A stretch of DNA of 64,000 nucleotides from Streptomyces asiaticus (GTDB taxonomy: Bacteria; Actinomycetota; Actinomycetes; Streptomycetales; Streptomycetaceae): contig NZ_JAGSHX010000006.1 of NCBI RefSeq assembly GCF_018138715.1, forward strand, positions 9,982,001 through 10,046,000, read 5' to 3'. Numbering within the stretch: position 1 is the first letter of the stretch; each line of letters opens with the position of its first letter. The notes beneath the pieces were generated by a model, which was not told the DNA's origin, searched no databases, and worked only from the letters and a program-made list of their open reading frames with translations. A program made the position numbers and the translations under genes. Positions 9,290 through 19,200 of this stretch are shown here, piece after piece.

Positions 9290-9808
9290 CTACCCGATGA
9301 GGCCGAGCCAGTAGCGGTACGCCGAGGCGAAGGGTTCGGCGCCGTCCCCATCGCGACGGCCCGCCTCCATCAACCACTCGCAGGTCTGTCGGGCCTTGTT
9401 GATGACGCTCTGGGGGTAGCCGTAGCTCACTCGGTGTCCGACGAACTCGTCTTCGTCCTCAATGCGGGCTTCGCCGCCACGAGGCCGCACGACATCGAGA
9501 TCGAGGTCCACCATGCGCAGGACCGTCCCGTCAGGTTCCCACTCGGGCGCCGTGCACACGTCGCAGTACATCTCAGGGCCCGGATCCGCACAGAATGTGG
9601 CCGTCCACCACGCACCCCGGGGGACCAACATCACGTAGCCGAACCGGCTTGTCCAGCCGCCCGTGGCCGATCTGACGGGGACACCCTGAACCGTGCCCAG
9701 CCATACGCCGTGTTCGTCTTCACCAAGCCGGGCGGCAGTCCACCGCGCGCTCAGGCTGCCGTCGTACTTCCGAATGTCGACCAGCACGGAGGTGCTCTCT
9801 GCGATCAC
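9290..9808 (-). CDS. DUF402 domain-containing protein
   Basis: A 172-residue protein with the DUF402 barrel, the fold of FomD-type nucleoside-diphosphate hydrolases. The acidic motif WYxDV-like CDVCTAPEW...MVDLDLDVVRPRGG...IEDEDEF matches the metal/phosphate site of the family. It stands alone on the minus strand between the leucine-rich-repeat gene and a GlxA-type regulator. A housekeeping phosphatase-like role is possible but unproven. Confidence 0.8.
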   Translation of the reverse strand: MIAESTSVLVDIRKYDGSLSARWTAARLGEDEHGVWLGTVQGVPVRSATGGWTSRFGYVMLVPRGAWWTATFCADPGPEMYCDVCTAPEWEPDGTVLRMVDLDLDVVRPRGGEARIEDEDEFVGHRVSYGYPQSVINKARQTCEWLMEAGRRDGDGAEPFASAYRYWLGLIG

Positions 9809-9863
9809 GCCAAGACGCTAACCCGACAGCGCCGCCCAAGAGCCTCCACCTGCGTCGGGAGCG

Positions 9864-10814
9864 TCACGTTTCGCCGAAGGTGCGTCGGTAGGCGCCGGGT
9901 GTGGTGCCCAGGTGCGCCCTGAAGCGGCGGCGCAGGTTGACCGCCGAGGCGAGGCCGACCCGGGTGGCGATGGCTTCGACCGGCAGGTCGGTCTGCTCCA
10001 GCAGTACCCGGGCCGCGTTGACGCGCTGGGTGAGCAGCCACTGTCCCGGGCTGGTGCCGAGCTGTTCGGCGAACCGGCGGGCGAGCGTGCGGTTGGACAG
10101 TCCCGCGCGTTCGGCGAGGTGGTCCAGGGTCAGCCGGGTGCCGAGGCGCGCGGTGGCCCACTCCAGCACGGGGGCCAGGGACGCGTCCGCCTTGGCCGGT
10201 ACGGAGGGTGTGGCGTACTGGAGCTGGCTGCCCTCGCGGTGCGGAGGCAGGACCATGCTTCGGGCGATCCGGGCGGCGTGGGCCGCGCCATGGTCCGTAC
10301 GTATGAGGTGGAGGCACAGGTCGATACCTGCCCCGGTGCCGGCGCTGGTCGCCACGTCGCCGTGGTCCACGAAGAGCACATTGGTGTCCACCCGCACCTC
10401 GGGGAAGGCGGCGGCGAGCCGGGCCGTGCTGCGCCAGTGGGTGGTGGCGCGGCGGCCGTCGAGCAGCCCGGTCCGGGCGAGGACGAACGCGCCCGTGCAG
10501 ATGGCGACGATCCTCGCCCCGCGCCCGTGGGCGGCCCGCAGCGCCTCGGTGACGGCCGGCGACACGGGTACGGCCTGCTGCTGCCAGCCGGGGATGACCA
10601 CGGTGTCCGCCTCCTGTACGGCGTCCAGCCCCGCGTCGACGAGCATTGAGTAGCCGACGGTGGTCCGCAGGGGGCCGGGCCGCTCGGCGCAGACCCGGAA
10701 GCTGTAGCGGGCCGGTACGTCCGGGACGTCCGCGCCGAACACCTCGGCGGCGCAGGCGACCTCGAAGGGCGACTGCGGCTCAGTGAGCAGGGCCACTACC
10801 CGATGGAGGCTCAT
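9864..10814 (-). CDS. GlxA family transcriptional regulator (DJ-1/PfpI + AraC HTH)
   Basis: A 316-residue regulator with an N-terminal DJ-1/PfpI-like sensor domain (about residues 5-170, with the nucleophile-elbow-like AICTGAFVLARTG) and a C-terminal AraC/XylS double helix-turn-helix (about residues 215-312; AGLSNRTLARRFAEQLG and VGLASAVNLRRRFRAHLGTTPGAYRR). It is divergently transcribed from the alpha/beta hydrolase at 10886 across a 71-nt gap, and probably controls it. Confidence 0.92.
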   Translation of the reverse strand: MSLHRVVALLTEPQSPFEVACAAEVFGADVPDVPARYSFRVCAERPGPLRTTVGYSMLVDAGLDAVQEADTVVIPGWQQQAVPVSPAVTEALRAAHGRGARIVAICTGAFVLARTGLLDGRRATTHWRSTARLAAAFPEVRVDTNVLFVDHGDVATSAGTGAGIDLCLHLIRTDHGAAHAARIARSMVLPPHREGSQLQYATPSVPAKADASLAPVLEWATARLGTRLTLDHLAERAGLSNRTLARRFAEQLGTSPGQWLLTQRVNAARVLLEQTDLPVEAIATRVGLASAVNLRRRFRAHLGTTPGAYRRTFGET

Positions 10815-10885
10815 GGCAAGAATGTACCTGTAGACGTCTTTCTGGACTCTCGGCCGAGGGGACCGGCCCCGGTCACAGTGGTCCC

Positions 10886-11713
10886 ATGAGTGACACCACC
10901 GGAACGGAAGTGCTGAGGACCGCGGTCCAGGTGGACGGGGAGAGCGCCAGCTACCTGACCGTGGAGCGGGACGGCCCGGCCGTGCTGCTGCTGCACGGGA
11001 CGTACTGGAGCCGGGTCTGGCTGCCGGTGCTGGCCCGTCTCGCCGACGCGGGGCTGCGGCCGCTCGCGGTCGACCTCCCCGGGCTGGGACGCTCCGGAGG
11101 CGAGCTCACCCCGGAGACGGCCACGGTCCCGGCACTCGCGGACTGGGTGGCGCGGTTCGCGTCCGCGGTGGGCATCCGTGGAGCGGTCCTGGTGGCGGGC
11201 CATGACATCGGCGGCGCCATCGCCCAGCATCTCCTCGTTCACGACCGGCTGGAGGTGTCCCGGCTGGCCCTGGTCAACTCGGTCACCTACGACTCCTGGC
11301 CGGCGCCGCACGTGGCCCGCTTCCGCGGCCCGGGTGGCGCCGCGGAGGACGTTCTCGCCGCCCGCCGGCAGGCGGTGACGGCGGCGCTGGCCGGCGCCGC
11401 CACCGAGCAGCGCGTCGCGGACTACCTGTCCCCGTGGACCGACCCGCGGGTACGCCGCTCCTGGACGGCCCTGGCGGGCGCGGCCGACAGCCGCTACACC
11501 CTCGACCTGGTACCCGCGCTGCGGCGATCGGCGACGCCCAAGCTGCTGATCTGGGGCGAGGACGACGCCTATGAGAAGGTCGCGTACGCCGAGCGGTTCG
11601 CCGCGGAGATGCCGCACACCACGCTCGTACGCATCCCCGGCGCAGACCACATCCCCACGGAGAGCGCGCCCGGCACCATCGCCCGCACGCTCATCGACTT
11701 CTTCACCAGGTAG
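10886..11713 (+). CDS. Alpha/beta hydrolase with Asp nucleophile
   Basis: A 275-residue alpha/beta hydrolase. LLLHGTYW forms the oxyanion hole, the nucleophile elbow AGHDIGGA carries Asp instead of Ser, and GADHIP holds the catalytic His. Asp at the elbow is characteristic of the haloalkane/haloacetate dehalogenase and epoxide hydrolase branch, so hydrolysis through an ester intermediate on a small hydrophobic or halogenated substrate is likely. It is divergent from the GlxA-type regulator. An IS4-family element inserted immediately behind its stop codon, leaving the gene intact. Confidence 0.88.
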   Translation: MSDTTGTEVLRTAVQVDGESASYLTVERDGPAVLLLHGTYWSRVWLPVLARLADAGLRPLAVDLPGLGRSGGELTPETATVPALADWVARFASAVGIRGAVLVAGHDIGGAIAQHLLVHDRLEVSRLALVNSVTYDSWPAPHVARFRGPGGAAEDVLAARRQAVTAALAGAATEQRVADYLSPWTDPRVRRSWTALAGAADSRYTLDLVPALRRSATPKLLIWGEDDAYEKVAYAERFAAEMPHTTLVRIPGADHIPTESAPGTIARTLIDFFTR

Positions 11714-11721
11714 TCGGTACC
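11712..11721 (+). repeat. Left 10-bp target-site duplication of the IS element
   Basis: AGTCGGTACC stands directly before the left inverted repeat of the IS and is repeated exactly at 13167-13176. It overlaps the stop codon of the alpha/beta hydrolase gene. Confidence 0.95.
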
Positions 11722-13166
11722 CAATGCCGTTGCTTGAACTCGTCAAGCAGTTCCCAGTGACGTTGGAGGAGCGGGGTCGTTGGGCTCGGCATGCATCCTT
11801 GGGTGGGGTTGTCCGATCATGTGCGACTGGGTGTGGTGACCCGATGGGTGACCCCGGAACTGGTCGCCGGGGTGCTGGAGAAGTGCGGAGTCCGGGACAA
11901 GAAGCCCGGTGCACTGCCGGCCGGGTTCATGGTCTACTTCACGCTTGCCCTGGCGTTGTTCCAGCAGGATTCCTATGACGATGTGGCGGAGCAACTGGTG
12001 GGGGCTATTAGGGAGTTGAGCGGGAGAATCCCGAACAAGTCCTCGTTCACGCGGGCGCGCAAGCGTCTGGGACCGCTTGTCCTGGAGACCGTTTTCCGCG
12101 AGCTGGCCAGCCCGTTGGCCCCCATCGATCTGGAGGGCTCCTTCTATCGCGGGATGCGGCTGGCCGCGGTAGACGGGTTCGTGCTGGACGCACCGGATAC
12201 GACGGCCAACCGGGCTGCGTTCGGCGGCCCGGCCAAGAACGGGCAGCCCGCGGGTTTCCCGCAGGTCCGGGTGGTGACACTGACCGAGTGCGGCACACAT
12301 GCGCAGGTCGACGCGGCGGTGGGCGGATTCAGCGGAGGTGAGCGGGAACTGGCAATGGCTCTGGCTGGCTCGGCGAGCGGAATGCTGGTCATCATGGACC
12401 GGAACTTTCCCGGGGTCGCTTTGTGGAAGGCGTACCTCGGAGCCGGGGCGCACTTGCTGATCCGGGCCCGTTCGCCGGTGGCACATCGGCCGGTCGAGCA
12501 TCTTCCCGACGGTACCTACTTGGCCAGGATGAACCTGGCCGGGCAGAAGGGCGCACACCACGCTGGGGTGCTGGTCCGGGTGATCGAGTACCGCGTCGAC
12601 GGCGGCGAGGTGGTCAGGTTACTTACCGACCTGCTCGACCCGGTTGACTTTCCGGCGGCGGAGTTGGCTCGGCTCTACCATGCGAGGTGGGAGGCGGAGT
12701 CGGCGTTCCGGCAGATCAAGACCTTCCAGCGCGGGCCGGCCGAGGTTCTGCGCTCGGGAGACCCGGATCTGGTGCGGCAGGAGGTCTGGGCGCACCTGGT
12801 CGTACACCACTGCCTCACGCGGATCATCATGTCCCTGGCCGAGGACAACGGCATCGATCCGGACCGGGTCTCGTTCGTCAAAGTCCTCAAGCACACGCGG
12901 CGCAGTGTGGTCCGTCAGTGTGCGGACACACCCAAGAGGATCAAGAAGTTCCTGGCCATGCTGGCGGCGAAGGTGCACCGGAAACTCGACAACGGCGCCA
13001 GGCGCCTGCGCGAGGCGGACCGGCACCTCAAACGGCCGGACTCGAAGTACTCCTCCAAGCTGTCCTACCGGATCAACACCCGGGACCGGCAGCCGACACG
13101 GCGCGTTGCCCCCAAGGTCATCACCTTACAGCCGACGATAGTTCACTGACTTAAGCAACGGCATTG
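11722..13166 (+). mobile_element. IS4-family insertion sequence, 1445 bp, complete
   Basis: The element is bounded by terminal inverted repeats whose first 14 bases are identical (CAATGCCGTTGCTT at 11722 and its complement ending at 13166). It is flanked by perfect 10-bp direct repeats, a length typical of IS4-group transposition. It holds a single transposase gene. Perfect duplications and an intact open frame indicate a recent insertion that may still be mobile. Confidence 0.96.
11791..13149 (+). CDS. IS4 family transposase
   Basis: A 452-residue DDE transposase. The first catalytic Asp is in AAVDGF, the second in IMDRNFPG, and the Glu lies in the diagnostic IS4 signature Y-(2)-R-(3)-E-(6)-K (YHARWEAESAFRQIK). 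The insertion domain between the second Asp and Glu is mostly beta, as in Tn5-type enzymes. Two rare TTA leucine codons (12619-12621 and 13126-13128) would make its translation depend on the bldA tRNA, limiting transposition to late growth in Streptomyces. Confidence 0.96.
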   Translation: MHPWVGLSDHVRLGVVTRWVTPELVAGVLEKCGVRDKKPGALPAGFMVYFTLALALFQQDSYDDVAEQLVGAIRELSGRIPNKSSFTRARKRLGPLVLETVFRELASPLAPIDLEGSFYRGMRLAAVDGFVLDAPDTTANRAAFGGPAKNGQPAGFPQVRVVTLTECGTHAQVDAAVGGFSGGERELAMALAGSASGMLVIMDRNFPGVALWKAYLGAGAHLLIRARSPVAHRPVEHLPDGTYLARMNLAGQKGAHHAGVLVRVIEYRVDGGEVVRLLTDLLDPVDFPAAELARLYHARWEAESAFRQIKTFQRGPAEVLRSGDPDLVRQEVWAHLVVHHCLTRIIMSLAEDNGIDPDRVSFVKVLKHTRRSVVRQCADTPKRIKKFLAMLAAKVHRKLDNGARRLREADRHLKRPDSKYSSKLSYRINTRDRQPTRRVAPKVITLQPTIVH

Positions 13167-13176
13167 AGTCGGTACC
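13167..13176 (+). repeat. Right 10-bp target-site duplication of the IS element
   Basis: Exact copy of AGTCGGTACC, directly following the right inverted repeat. Deleting 11722-13176 would restore the pre-insertion sequence. Confidence 0.95.
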
Positions 13177-13257
13177 AGGTAGTGGGTTCTTCCCGGCTCG
13201 AGGCGGCATTGACCGCTCCTTGTGGTCGCGGGACGGTCGGGGCCGCAACTCAGCAAC

Positions 13258-13296
13258 ATGCGCTCGACAAATGCGCTCGACAAATGCGCTCGACAA
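13258..13296 (+). repeat. Three tandem copies of ATGCGCTCGACAA upstream of a small gene
   Basis: Three perfect 13-bp units occupy 13258-13270, 13271-13283 and 13284-13296. They end next to the ribosome binding site (GAGGAG, 13297-13302) of the gene starting at 13308. They may be repeated operator half-sites for the regulator encoded two genes downstream, or simple slippage. Confidence 0.92.
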
Positions 13297-13307
13297 GAGG
13301 AGCAGTT

Positions 13308-13571
13308 ATGACGTTACGGTTTGTCGGGATGGACCCGAATACCGGAGGCGAGGGGTCACCGACGGTGTGGGTGGAGGAGGAGAGCGCCGACCTGGTCTTG
13401 CAGGGCGAGGAGGCCGAGGGGCTCTTGAAGGAACTGATCGGCAGCACTCAGTGGGTGCCCGGGCACGCGACGGGGATCCCCGCCCACGAGCGGGTCATCC
13501 GCATCCCGGCCCATATGGTGCCGATCTTGAGGGAGGCATGCGATGTCGCTGAAGGCAAGGACGTTCGCTGA
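13308..13571 (+). CDS. Small conserved protein of the DUF6879/Scr1 module
   Basis: An 87-residue acidic protein (MTLRFVGMDPNTGG...IPAHERVIRIPAHMVPILREACD). I recall similar small proteins encoded directly before DUF6879 and Scr1-type genes in Streptomyces, but no biochemical function. ATG 13308 has GAGGAG 5 nt upstream. The third codon is TTA, so its translation probably needs the bldA leucyl-tRNA. The 3' end overlaps the DUF6879 gene by 29 nt, so the two are translationally coupled. Confidence 0.78.
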   Translation: MTLRFVGMDPNTGGEGSPTVWVEEESADLVLQGEEAEGLLKELIGSTQWVPGHATGIPAHERVIRIPAHMVPILREACDVAEGKDVR

Positions 13572-14067
13572 CCTGCTCGCCGCCACCCGGCACAGCGCCG
13601 TCCACCTGGAGATGCGCGACCAGTACGCCGTCGGTGACGAAGCCGAGGACTACGCCGCCTTCCAGGACACCGGAGTGGCCAACACCGACCCGTCCAAGTC
13701 CTTCTGGCCCGAGTGGCTCCCACTGGTGACCGACGCCGTCGCCCGCGGCGTGACGATGCGCCGGGCGCGGATCGTCTCCGAGCCGGTCACCGACTACATC
13801 CGCTACGAGCACGCCATCACCGTGCTGAACCTGCGGGCCGGAGAGGACGTACGCTGGCTGCCCCGGCGGCACGCGAGCGACCTCGCCCTGCCCGGCAACG
13901 ACTTCTGGCTCCTGGACGGCAGGCTCGTGCAGTTCAACCACTTCACCGGGAGAGGGGACTGGGTCGGCAAGGAACACACCGAGGACCCCGAGGTCGCCGC
14001 CCTGTGCGCCGCCGCGTTCGAGGCGGTGTGGCAGCGGGCCGTCCCGCACGAGAAGTACACCGTCTGA
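13543..14067 (+). CDS. DUF6879 family protein
   Basis: A 174-residue protein with the DUF6879 pattern (FADLLAATRHSAVHLEMRDQYAV, then WPEWLPLVTDAVARGVTMRRARIVSEPVTDYIRYEH, then the acidic ending). Its molecular role is unknown to me. GGAGG stands 6 nt before ATG 13543, inside the preceding gene. The following gene encodes an Scr1-type regulator, and in many Streptomyces genomes these form a set with toxin-antitoxin-like or regulator/partner behaviour. Confidence 0.85.
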   Translation: MSLKARTFADLLAATRHSAVHLEMRDQYAVGDEAEDYAAFQDTGVANTDPSKSFWPEWLPLVTDAVARGVTMRRARIVSEPVTDYIRYEHAITVLNLRAGEDVRWLPRRHASDLALPGNDFWLLDGRLVQFNHFTGRGDWVGKEHTEDPEVAALCAAAFEAVWQRAVPHEKYTV

Positions 14068-14085
14068 AAAGCAAACGGACAGCCC

Positions 14086-14934
14086 ATGCCCGCATCCCCC
14101 TCCTCCAGTGCCCAAGCCGCCCGCGAAGCCCTCGCCGTGCGCCTGGCCCATCTGGCGCGGGACGCGGGGCTCACCGGGCGTGAGCTGTCCGCCCGGTGCG
14201 GCTGGCACCCGGCCAAGACCTCCCGCATCCTGCGGGCCAAGGCCGCCCCCTCCGAAGCCGACATCCGCGCCTGGTGCGCCGCCTGCTCCGCCCAGGACCA
14301 GACCGCGGACCTCATCGCCACCGCCCGCGCGGTGGACTCGATGTACCTGGAATGGCGCCGCCAGCACCGCGACGGGATGCGCCGCACCCAGCAGGACGTC
14401 CTCGCCCGCAACGCCGCCGCCCGCCTCTGCCGCGCCTACACCTCCAACGTCATCCCCGGCTTCTTCCAGACCGCCGGCTACGCCGAGGCCCTGATGCGGT
14501 CCATCACCGACTTCCAGGACACCCCCGACGACATCCCCGAGGCCGTGGCCGCCCGGCTGGCCCGCAGCCGCTTCCTGTACGAGGGCGACCACCGGTTCGT
14601 GGTCCTGATCGAGGAGTGGGTCCTGCGCACGCGGATCAGCTCCGCCGAGACCATGGCCGGCCAACTCGCGCACCTGCTCACCGTGATGCCGCTGCCCTCG
14701 GTCTCCCTGGGGATCATCCCGCTCGGCGCCCAGCGCACCGTATGGCCGCTGGAGGCGTTCTACCTCTACGACGACCACCACGCCGTCGTGGAGACCCTCA
14801 CCGCAGGCATCAGCATCCGCCAGCCCCGCGAACTCGCCGACTACGCCCGCGCCTTCACCGGCCTGTCCCGCATGGCCGTCCACGGCGACGCCGCCCGCGC
14901 GCGCATCCGGGCCGCGATCGACGCCCTGAAGTGA
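14086..14934 (+). CDS. XRE/Scr1 family regulator (HTH + DUF5753)
   Basis: A 282-residue DNA-binding protein. Residues 10-75 form an XRE helix-turn-helix (AREALAVRLAHLARDAG...TGRELSARCGWHPAKTSRI). The rest is the DUF5753 domain, including the typical ARLCRAYTSNVIPGFFQTAGYAEALM and the closing AFTGLSRMAVHGDAARARI. Proteins of this type are paired with small DUF397-type or DUF6879 proteins and often affect development. It follows the DUF6879 gene by 18 nt and completes the three-gene module. Confidence 0.9.
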   Translation: MPASPSSSAQAAREALAVRLAHLARDAGLTGRELSARCGWHPAKTSRILRAKAAPSEADIRAWCAACSAQDQTADLIATARAVDSMYLEWRRQHRDGMRRTQQDVLARNAAARLCRAYTSNVIPGFFQTAGYAEALMRSITDFQDTPDDIPEAVAARLARSRFLYEGDHRFVVLIEEWVLRTRISSAETMAGQLAHLLTVMPLPSVSLGIIPLGAQRTVWPLEAFYLYDDHHAVVETLTAGISIRQPRELADYARAFTGLSRMAVHGDAARARIRAAIDALK

Positions 14935-15156
14935 ATCCGCGCAACAATCCGCAACTTCGTTGAGACCCGTTCTCCTGCCTCCGTAGCGTGAAAGCCGACG
15001 CCACAGCCCGGGACAAGCGGGACCTGACGCGCGGACGTGAACGCCGCCACGGGCAACAGCGCCCCTTCCCGGCCCGCTCGCCCGCGCCCGCCAGGGACAC
15101 CCCGCTTCCCCCGGACGGCCGCGGCGGCCACCCGGCGCACCCAGCAGCGAGGCCCG

Positions 15157-15588
15157 ATGACCAGCACCCGCACGATCCTGCACGACCCCCAGGGTCGTCT
15201 CGAGGCGGAACTCCCCCTCGACCGGGAGACCCATCAGCGCTTGGCCGCCGCCGTCCTCGGCTGGGACGGTGACCCGATGCTGCACGAGGGTGAGTACCAG
15301 CAAATCGCGCTACAGCTGACCGTCGCCGCCCGAGCGGTGGCCGGCGACGTCCGCCGCGCCGCCGACCAGTTGCCCGCGGACGATCCGGCCCGGGTCCTCG
15401 CCGAGGACGTCCTCGAGGAATCCCGTCGCCGCCTGTCCAGATCGCTACAGGGCACCGCGCGCTGTGCACAGGACCGCGCCCGGCTGGTCCGCGCACTGTA
15501 CGGGCGCCTGGACCGCCTCACCGAAAAGATCGACGGCCCCGAGCCCAGCCCTGCGGCCCCCCGCCCTCGGCTGCCTCGTGATTGCTGA
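15157..15588 (+). CDS. Small DUF6415-like protein
   Basis: A 143-residue, mostly helical protein (QIALQLTVAARAVAGDVRRAADQLPADDPARVLAEDVLEESRRRLS). The helix pattern resembles the DUF6415 family often found near regulators in Streptomyces; I make this assignment only tentatively. ATG 15157 is the first codon giving family-like sequence; upstream in-frame sequence is low complexity. The stop (15586-15588) is in the same frame as the LuxR remnant that follows, so the C-terminal ten residues may belong to that remnant and the true end may have been lost. Confidence 0.6.
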   Translation: MTSTRTILHDPQGRLEAELPLDRETHQRLAAAVLGWDGDPMLHEGEYQQIALQLTVAARAVAGDVRRAADQLPADDPARVLAEDVLEESRRRLSRSLQGTARCAQDRARLVRALYGRLDRLTEKIDGPEPSPAAPRPRLPRDC

Positions 15589-16248
15589 CCCGAGGCCCTC
15601 GCGTCCCTCCACGAGCGCACGCGGGCGGGCCGGCAGGCGTGGGGCCTTGGCGTCGAGGCCTGTGCGCGGGCCCTGGTGACCGGGGACGAGTCCGCCTACC
15701 AGGAGGCGATCGGCCTGCTCGACGACAGCGCACTGGCCGTCTACCGCGCCCGGGCACATCTGCTGTACGGGGAGTGGCTGCGCCGCCAGGGCCGACGGCG
15801 TGACGCCCGGTCCGCGCTGCGGCTGGCGCACGAGTCGCTGTCCGACCTCGGTGTGGAGGCGTTGGCCGAGCGCGCCGCGGGCGAGTTGCGCGCCACGGGC
15901 GAGAAGGCCCGCAGCCGCACGTCGAAGGCATCGGACCAGCTGACGATGCAGGAGGTGCACATCGCACGCCTGGTCGCCGACGGCGCCACCTCCAAGGAGG
16001 TGGCGGCGAAGCTGTTCCTCATTCCGCGGACGGTCGACGCGCACCTGCGCAACATCTTCCGCAAGCTCGGCCTCACTTCACGCAGGCAACTGCGGGAGCT
16101 GCCCGACATTCGTCAGCCGCATGGTGGTGGCCGCGGCTTCGTGCCCGTTCATCGACTCCGCCCACCGGCCGTTCGCATGCCGCACCCACAAAACGAGCTC
16201 CGCGCGATCCATGGCAGGGTTCATGTACCACGAGTCGGCCGGGACTGA
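15589..16248 (+). pseudogene. C-terminal remnant of a LuxR-family (LAL type) regulator
   Basis: From 15589 the reading frame continues EALASLHERTRAGRQAWG and through RAHLLYGEWLRRQGRRRDARSALR to a LuxR helix-turn-helix (LTMQEVHIARLVADGATSKEV, then RTVDAHLRNIFRKLGLTSRRQLR). This is the end of a large AAA-ATPase/TPR LuxR regulator of about 900 residues; everything before it is missing. No ribosome binding site or plausible start fits, and the last 45 residues look like random continuation. It is a truncated, non-functional gene. Confidence 0.8.
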
Positions 16249-16265
16249 CGGCCCTGGCGAGGCGG

Positions 16266-19200
16266 TCAGCTGTCGTAGCCGTAGAAGAGGCGTTCCATCA
16301 CGGTGCGGGCGCGGCGGGTCGTGCGGCGGTAGTCGTCCAGCATCTCGCCCACATGGCCCGGGGCGTAGCCCAAGTAGTGGGCGACCGCGGCCAGTTCGCG
16401 GGAGTCTCTGGGGAAGGTGTCGCCCGGGCGGCCGCGCACCAGCATCACCGCGTTGCGCACCCGGGTCGCCAGCACCCAGGCCTGGTCCAGGGTCTGGACG
16501 TCGTCGCCGCCGATCAGACCGGCGTCGTGTGCGGCGGCCAGGGCCCGGCGGGTGCGGGTGGTGCGCAGCCCCGGTTCCGCCGCGCCGTTGCGCATCTGTA
16601 GGAGCTGCACCGTCCACTCCACGTCGCTGAGGCCGCCGCGGCCCAGCTTGGTGTGGGTGGCGCGGTCGGCGCCGCGGGGCAGCCGCTCGGACTCCATCCG
16701 GGCCTTGAGCCGGCGGATCTCGCGGATCGCGCCCTCGCTCAGCCCCTCGGCCGGATAGCGCAGAGGGTCGATCAGTTCGATGAAGCGTGCGCCGAGGCCG
16801 GGGTCGCCCGCGACCGGCTCGGCGCGCAGCAGCGCCTGGCTCTCCCAGACCAGCGACCAGCGGCGGTAGTAGGCGGCGTACGAGGCGAGGGAGCGCACCA
16901 GCGGCCCGGACTTGCCTTCCGGGCGCAGATCGGCGTCGATGAGCAGGGGCGGGTCCACGGTGGGGAGCTGGAGCAGCCGTCGCATCTCATGGGCCACTGT
17001 GAACGCGGCGCGGGAGGCCTCGTGTTCGTCGGCACCCTCGCGGGGCTCGTGGACGAAGAGGACGTCCGCGTCCGAGCCGTAGCCCAGCTCGTGGCCGCCG
17101 AACCGGCCCAGACCGATCACCGCGAAACGCGTTGGCAGCTCATCGCCCCAGGTGTCGCGGACGGCGGCACGCAGCGCGCCCGCCAGGGTCGCGGCGGTGA
17201 TGTCGGAGACGGCGTCGCCGACCATGTCGACCAGCGCTCCCGGGCTCGTGGGCTCCTCGGGCAGCGCCGTACGGTTCGAGGGGCGGGCCGGGAGGTGGGG
17301 CTCGAAGCCGCGCAGCGCGCTGGGGATGTCGGCCGCAGGTCGCGCGCCGCGCGTTAAGCGTGGCGTCGCCGGGGCGGCCGGGGCGTTGCCGCCGCTGGGC
17401 GGCGGCCAGCTCACGGTGGGCCGTTCCGCCCTGTTGGCCAGCCGCGCGCTTACGATCACGTCCGCCGCGGCCGTGCGGAACAGCTCGCGCTGGCGCACCC
17501 CGCGCGCTGCCGCGACCGCCTGTTCGGCGCCGTCGGCGCGGCCGACGACGGCCAGCACCTCCTGTTCCAGATGGGCCCGGCCGCGGGGGCGCGGCCCCTC
17601 GGGGGCGCCGAGCAGGGCGACCGCCTCGGGGGCGCGCAGCAGCAGGTCCGGCGCGAGCCGCCCGGCGGAGAGTACCCGCGCGAGGTTCTCCGTGGCGGCA
17701 CCCTCGTCGCGCAGCAGCCGCAGGTACCACGGCGTCTTGCCCAGCACCTCCGCAATCTTGCGGAAGCCCAGCAGCCCGGCGTCCGGGTCTTCGGAATCGG
17801 CGAACCTGCCCAGCAGCCCGGGCAGCACCGTACGCTGGACCGCCGCTTTCCGGGACACACCGGAGACAAGGGCCTCCAGATGCCGTAGCGCGCCGGACGG
17901 GTCGGCATAGCCCAGGGCTTCCAGCCACCGGCCCGCTGCGTGCGAGCTCAACCTGGCCTCTCCGGTCTCCAGTCGTGCCACCGCGTCCAGCAGTGGCCGG
18001 TAGAACAGCTTCTCGTGCAGCCGCCGCACCTCGCGCGCGTGCCGCCGCCACGCCGCGACCAGCTCCGTCGCCGGCTCCGTGCGGAACCCCAGCGACCGGC
18101 CCAGCCGCCGCAGATCCGTCTCGTCCCGCGGCACAGGGTGGATGCGGCGCAGCCGGTGGAGCTGGACGCGGTGCTCCACCGCGCGCAGGAACCGGTACGC
18201 CTCGGCCAGCGCAGCCGCGTCCGACCGCCCCACGTAGCCGCCCGCGGCCAGCGCCGCAAGCGCGTCCAGCGTGGTGCCGCGGCGGAGCGACTCGTCCGAC
18301 CGGCCGTGCACCAACTGGAGGAGTTGCACCGCTGATTCGACGCCCCGCAGGCTCCCCGGGCCCAGCTTCACCTCGCGGTCGCCCGGGCCCAGCTTCGACT
18401 CGCCGTCGGTCTCCGCGACCGGGGTGTTCTCCACCACCCGGCGGCGTATCTGCCGCACCTCCGGCACGAAGTTCTCGCGCTTCGCCGCCTGCCAGACCAG
18501 AGGCGTCAGCGCGTCCACGTACGCCCGGCCCAGCGCCCCGTCACCCGCCACCGGCCGGGCCTTCAGCAGCGCCTGGAACTCCCACGTCCTGGCCCGCCGC
18601 CGGTAGTACGCCACATGGCTGGACAGCGTCCGCACCAGCGGGCCATCGCGCCCCTCCGGGCGCAGACTCGCGTCGACCGGCCAGATGGTGCCCTCGGCCG
18701 TCACATCCGAGCAGATCCGCATCAACCGCGCGGCCAGCCGGGTGGCCGCCTGCACGGCCGTGGACTCCTCCACCCCGTCCAGGGCCTCCGCGACGAAGAC
18801 GACCTCCACGTCCGGGACGTAAGTCAGCTCCCGCCCGCCGCACTCGCCCATCCCGATCACCGCCAGCCGGCACGCCGCCGCGTCCTCGGGCCGCTCCTCG
18901 GCCGCGATCTCCAGTGCGGCCCACAGCGTGGCGTCCGCCAGGTCCGCCAGCTCGGCGGCGACCTGGGTGACGTCTGTCGCACCGCACACGTCCCGCGCGG
19001 CGATCGCCAGCAGCGCCCGCCGGTACGCCAGGCGCAGCGCGTCCGACCGGGTCAGCCCCACCCCCGGCTCGCCCCAGATCCCGTCGGCCAGCGCTTGCTC
19101 GGAGCCAGAGATGGCCGGGTGCGGGGCCGCCGGCCCGTACGCCAGCGCCTGCCAGTGCCGCGGATGCCGGGCCAGATGGTCGCCCAGCGCCTCGGAGATC

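Noticed and set aside
16078..16248. Minus-strand fragment MNPAMDRAELVLWVRHANGRW as gene remnant
   Set aside because: Too short and without a recognisable family; overlaps the LuxR remnant.
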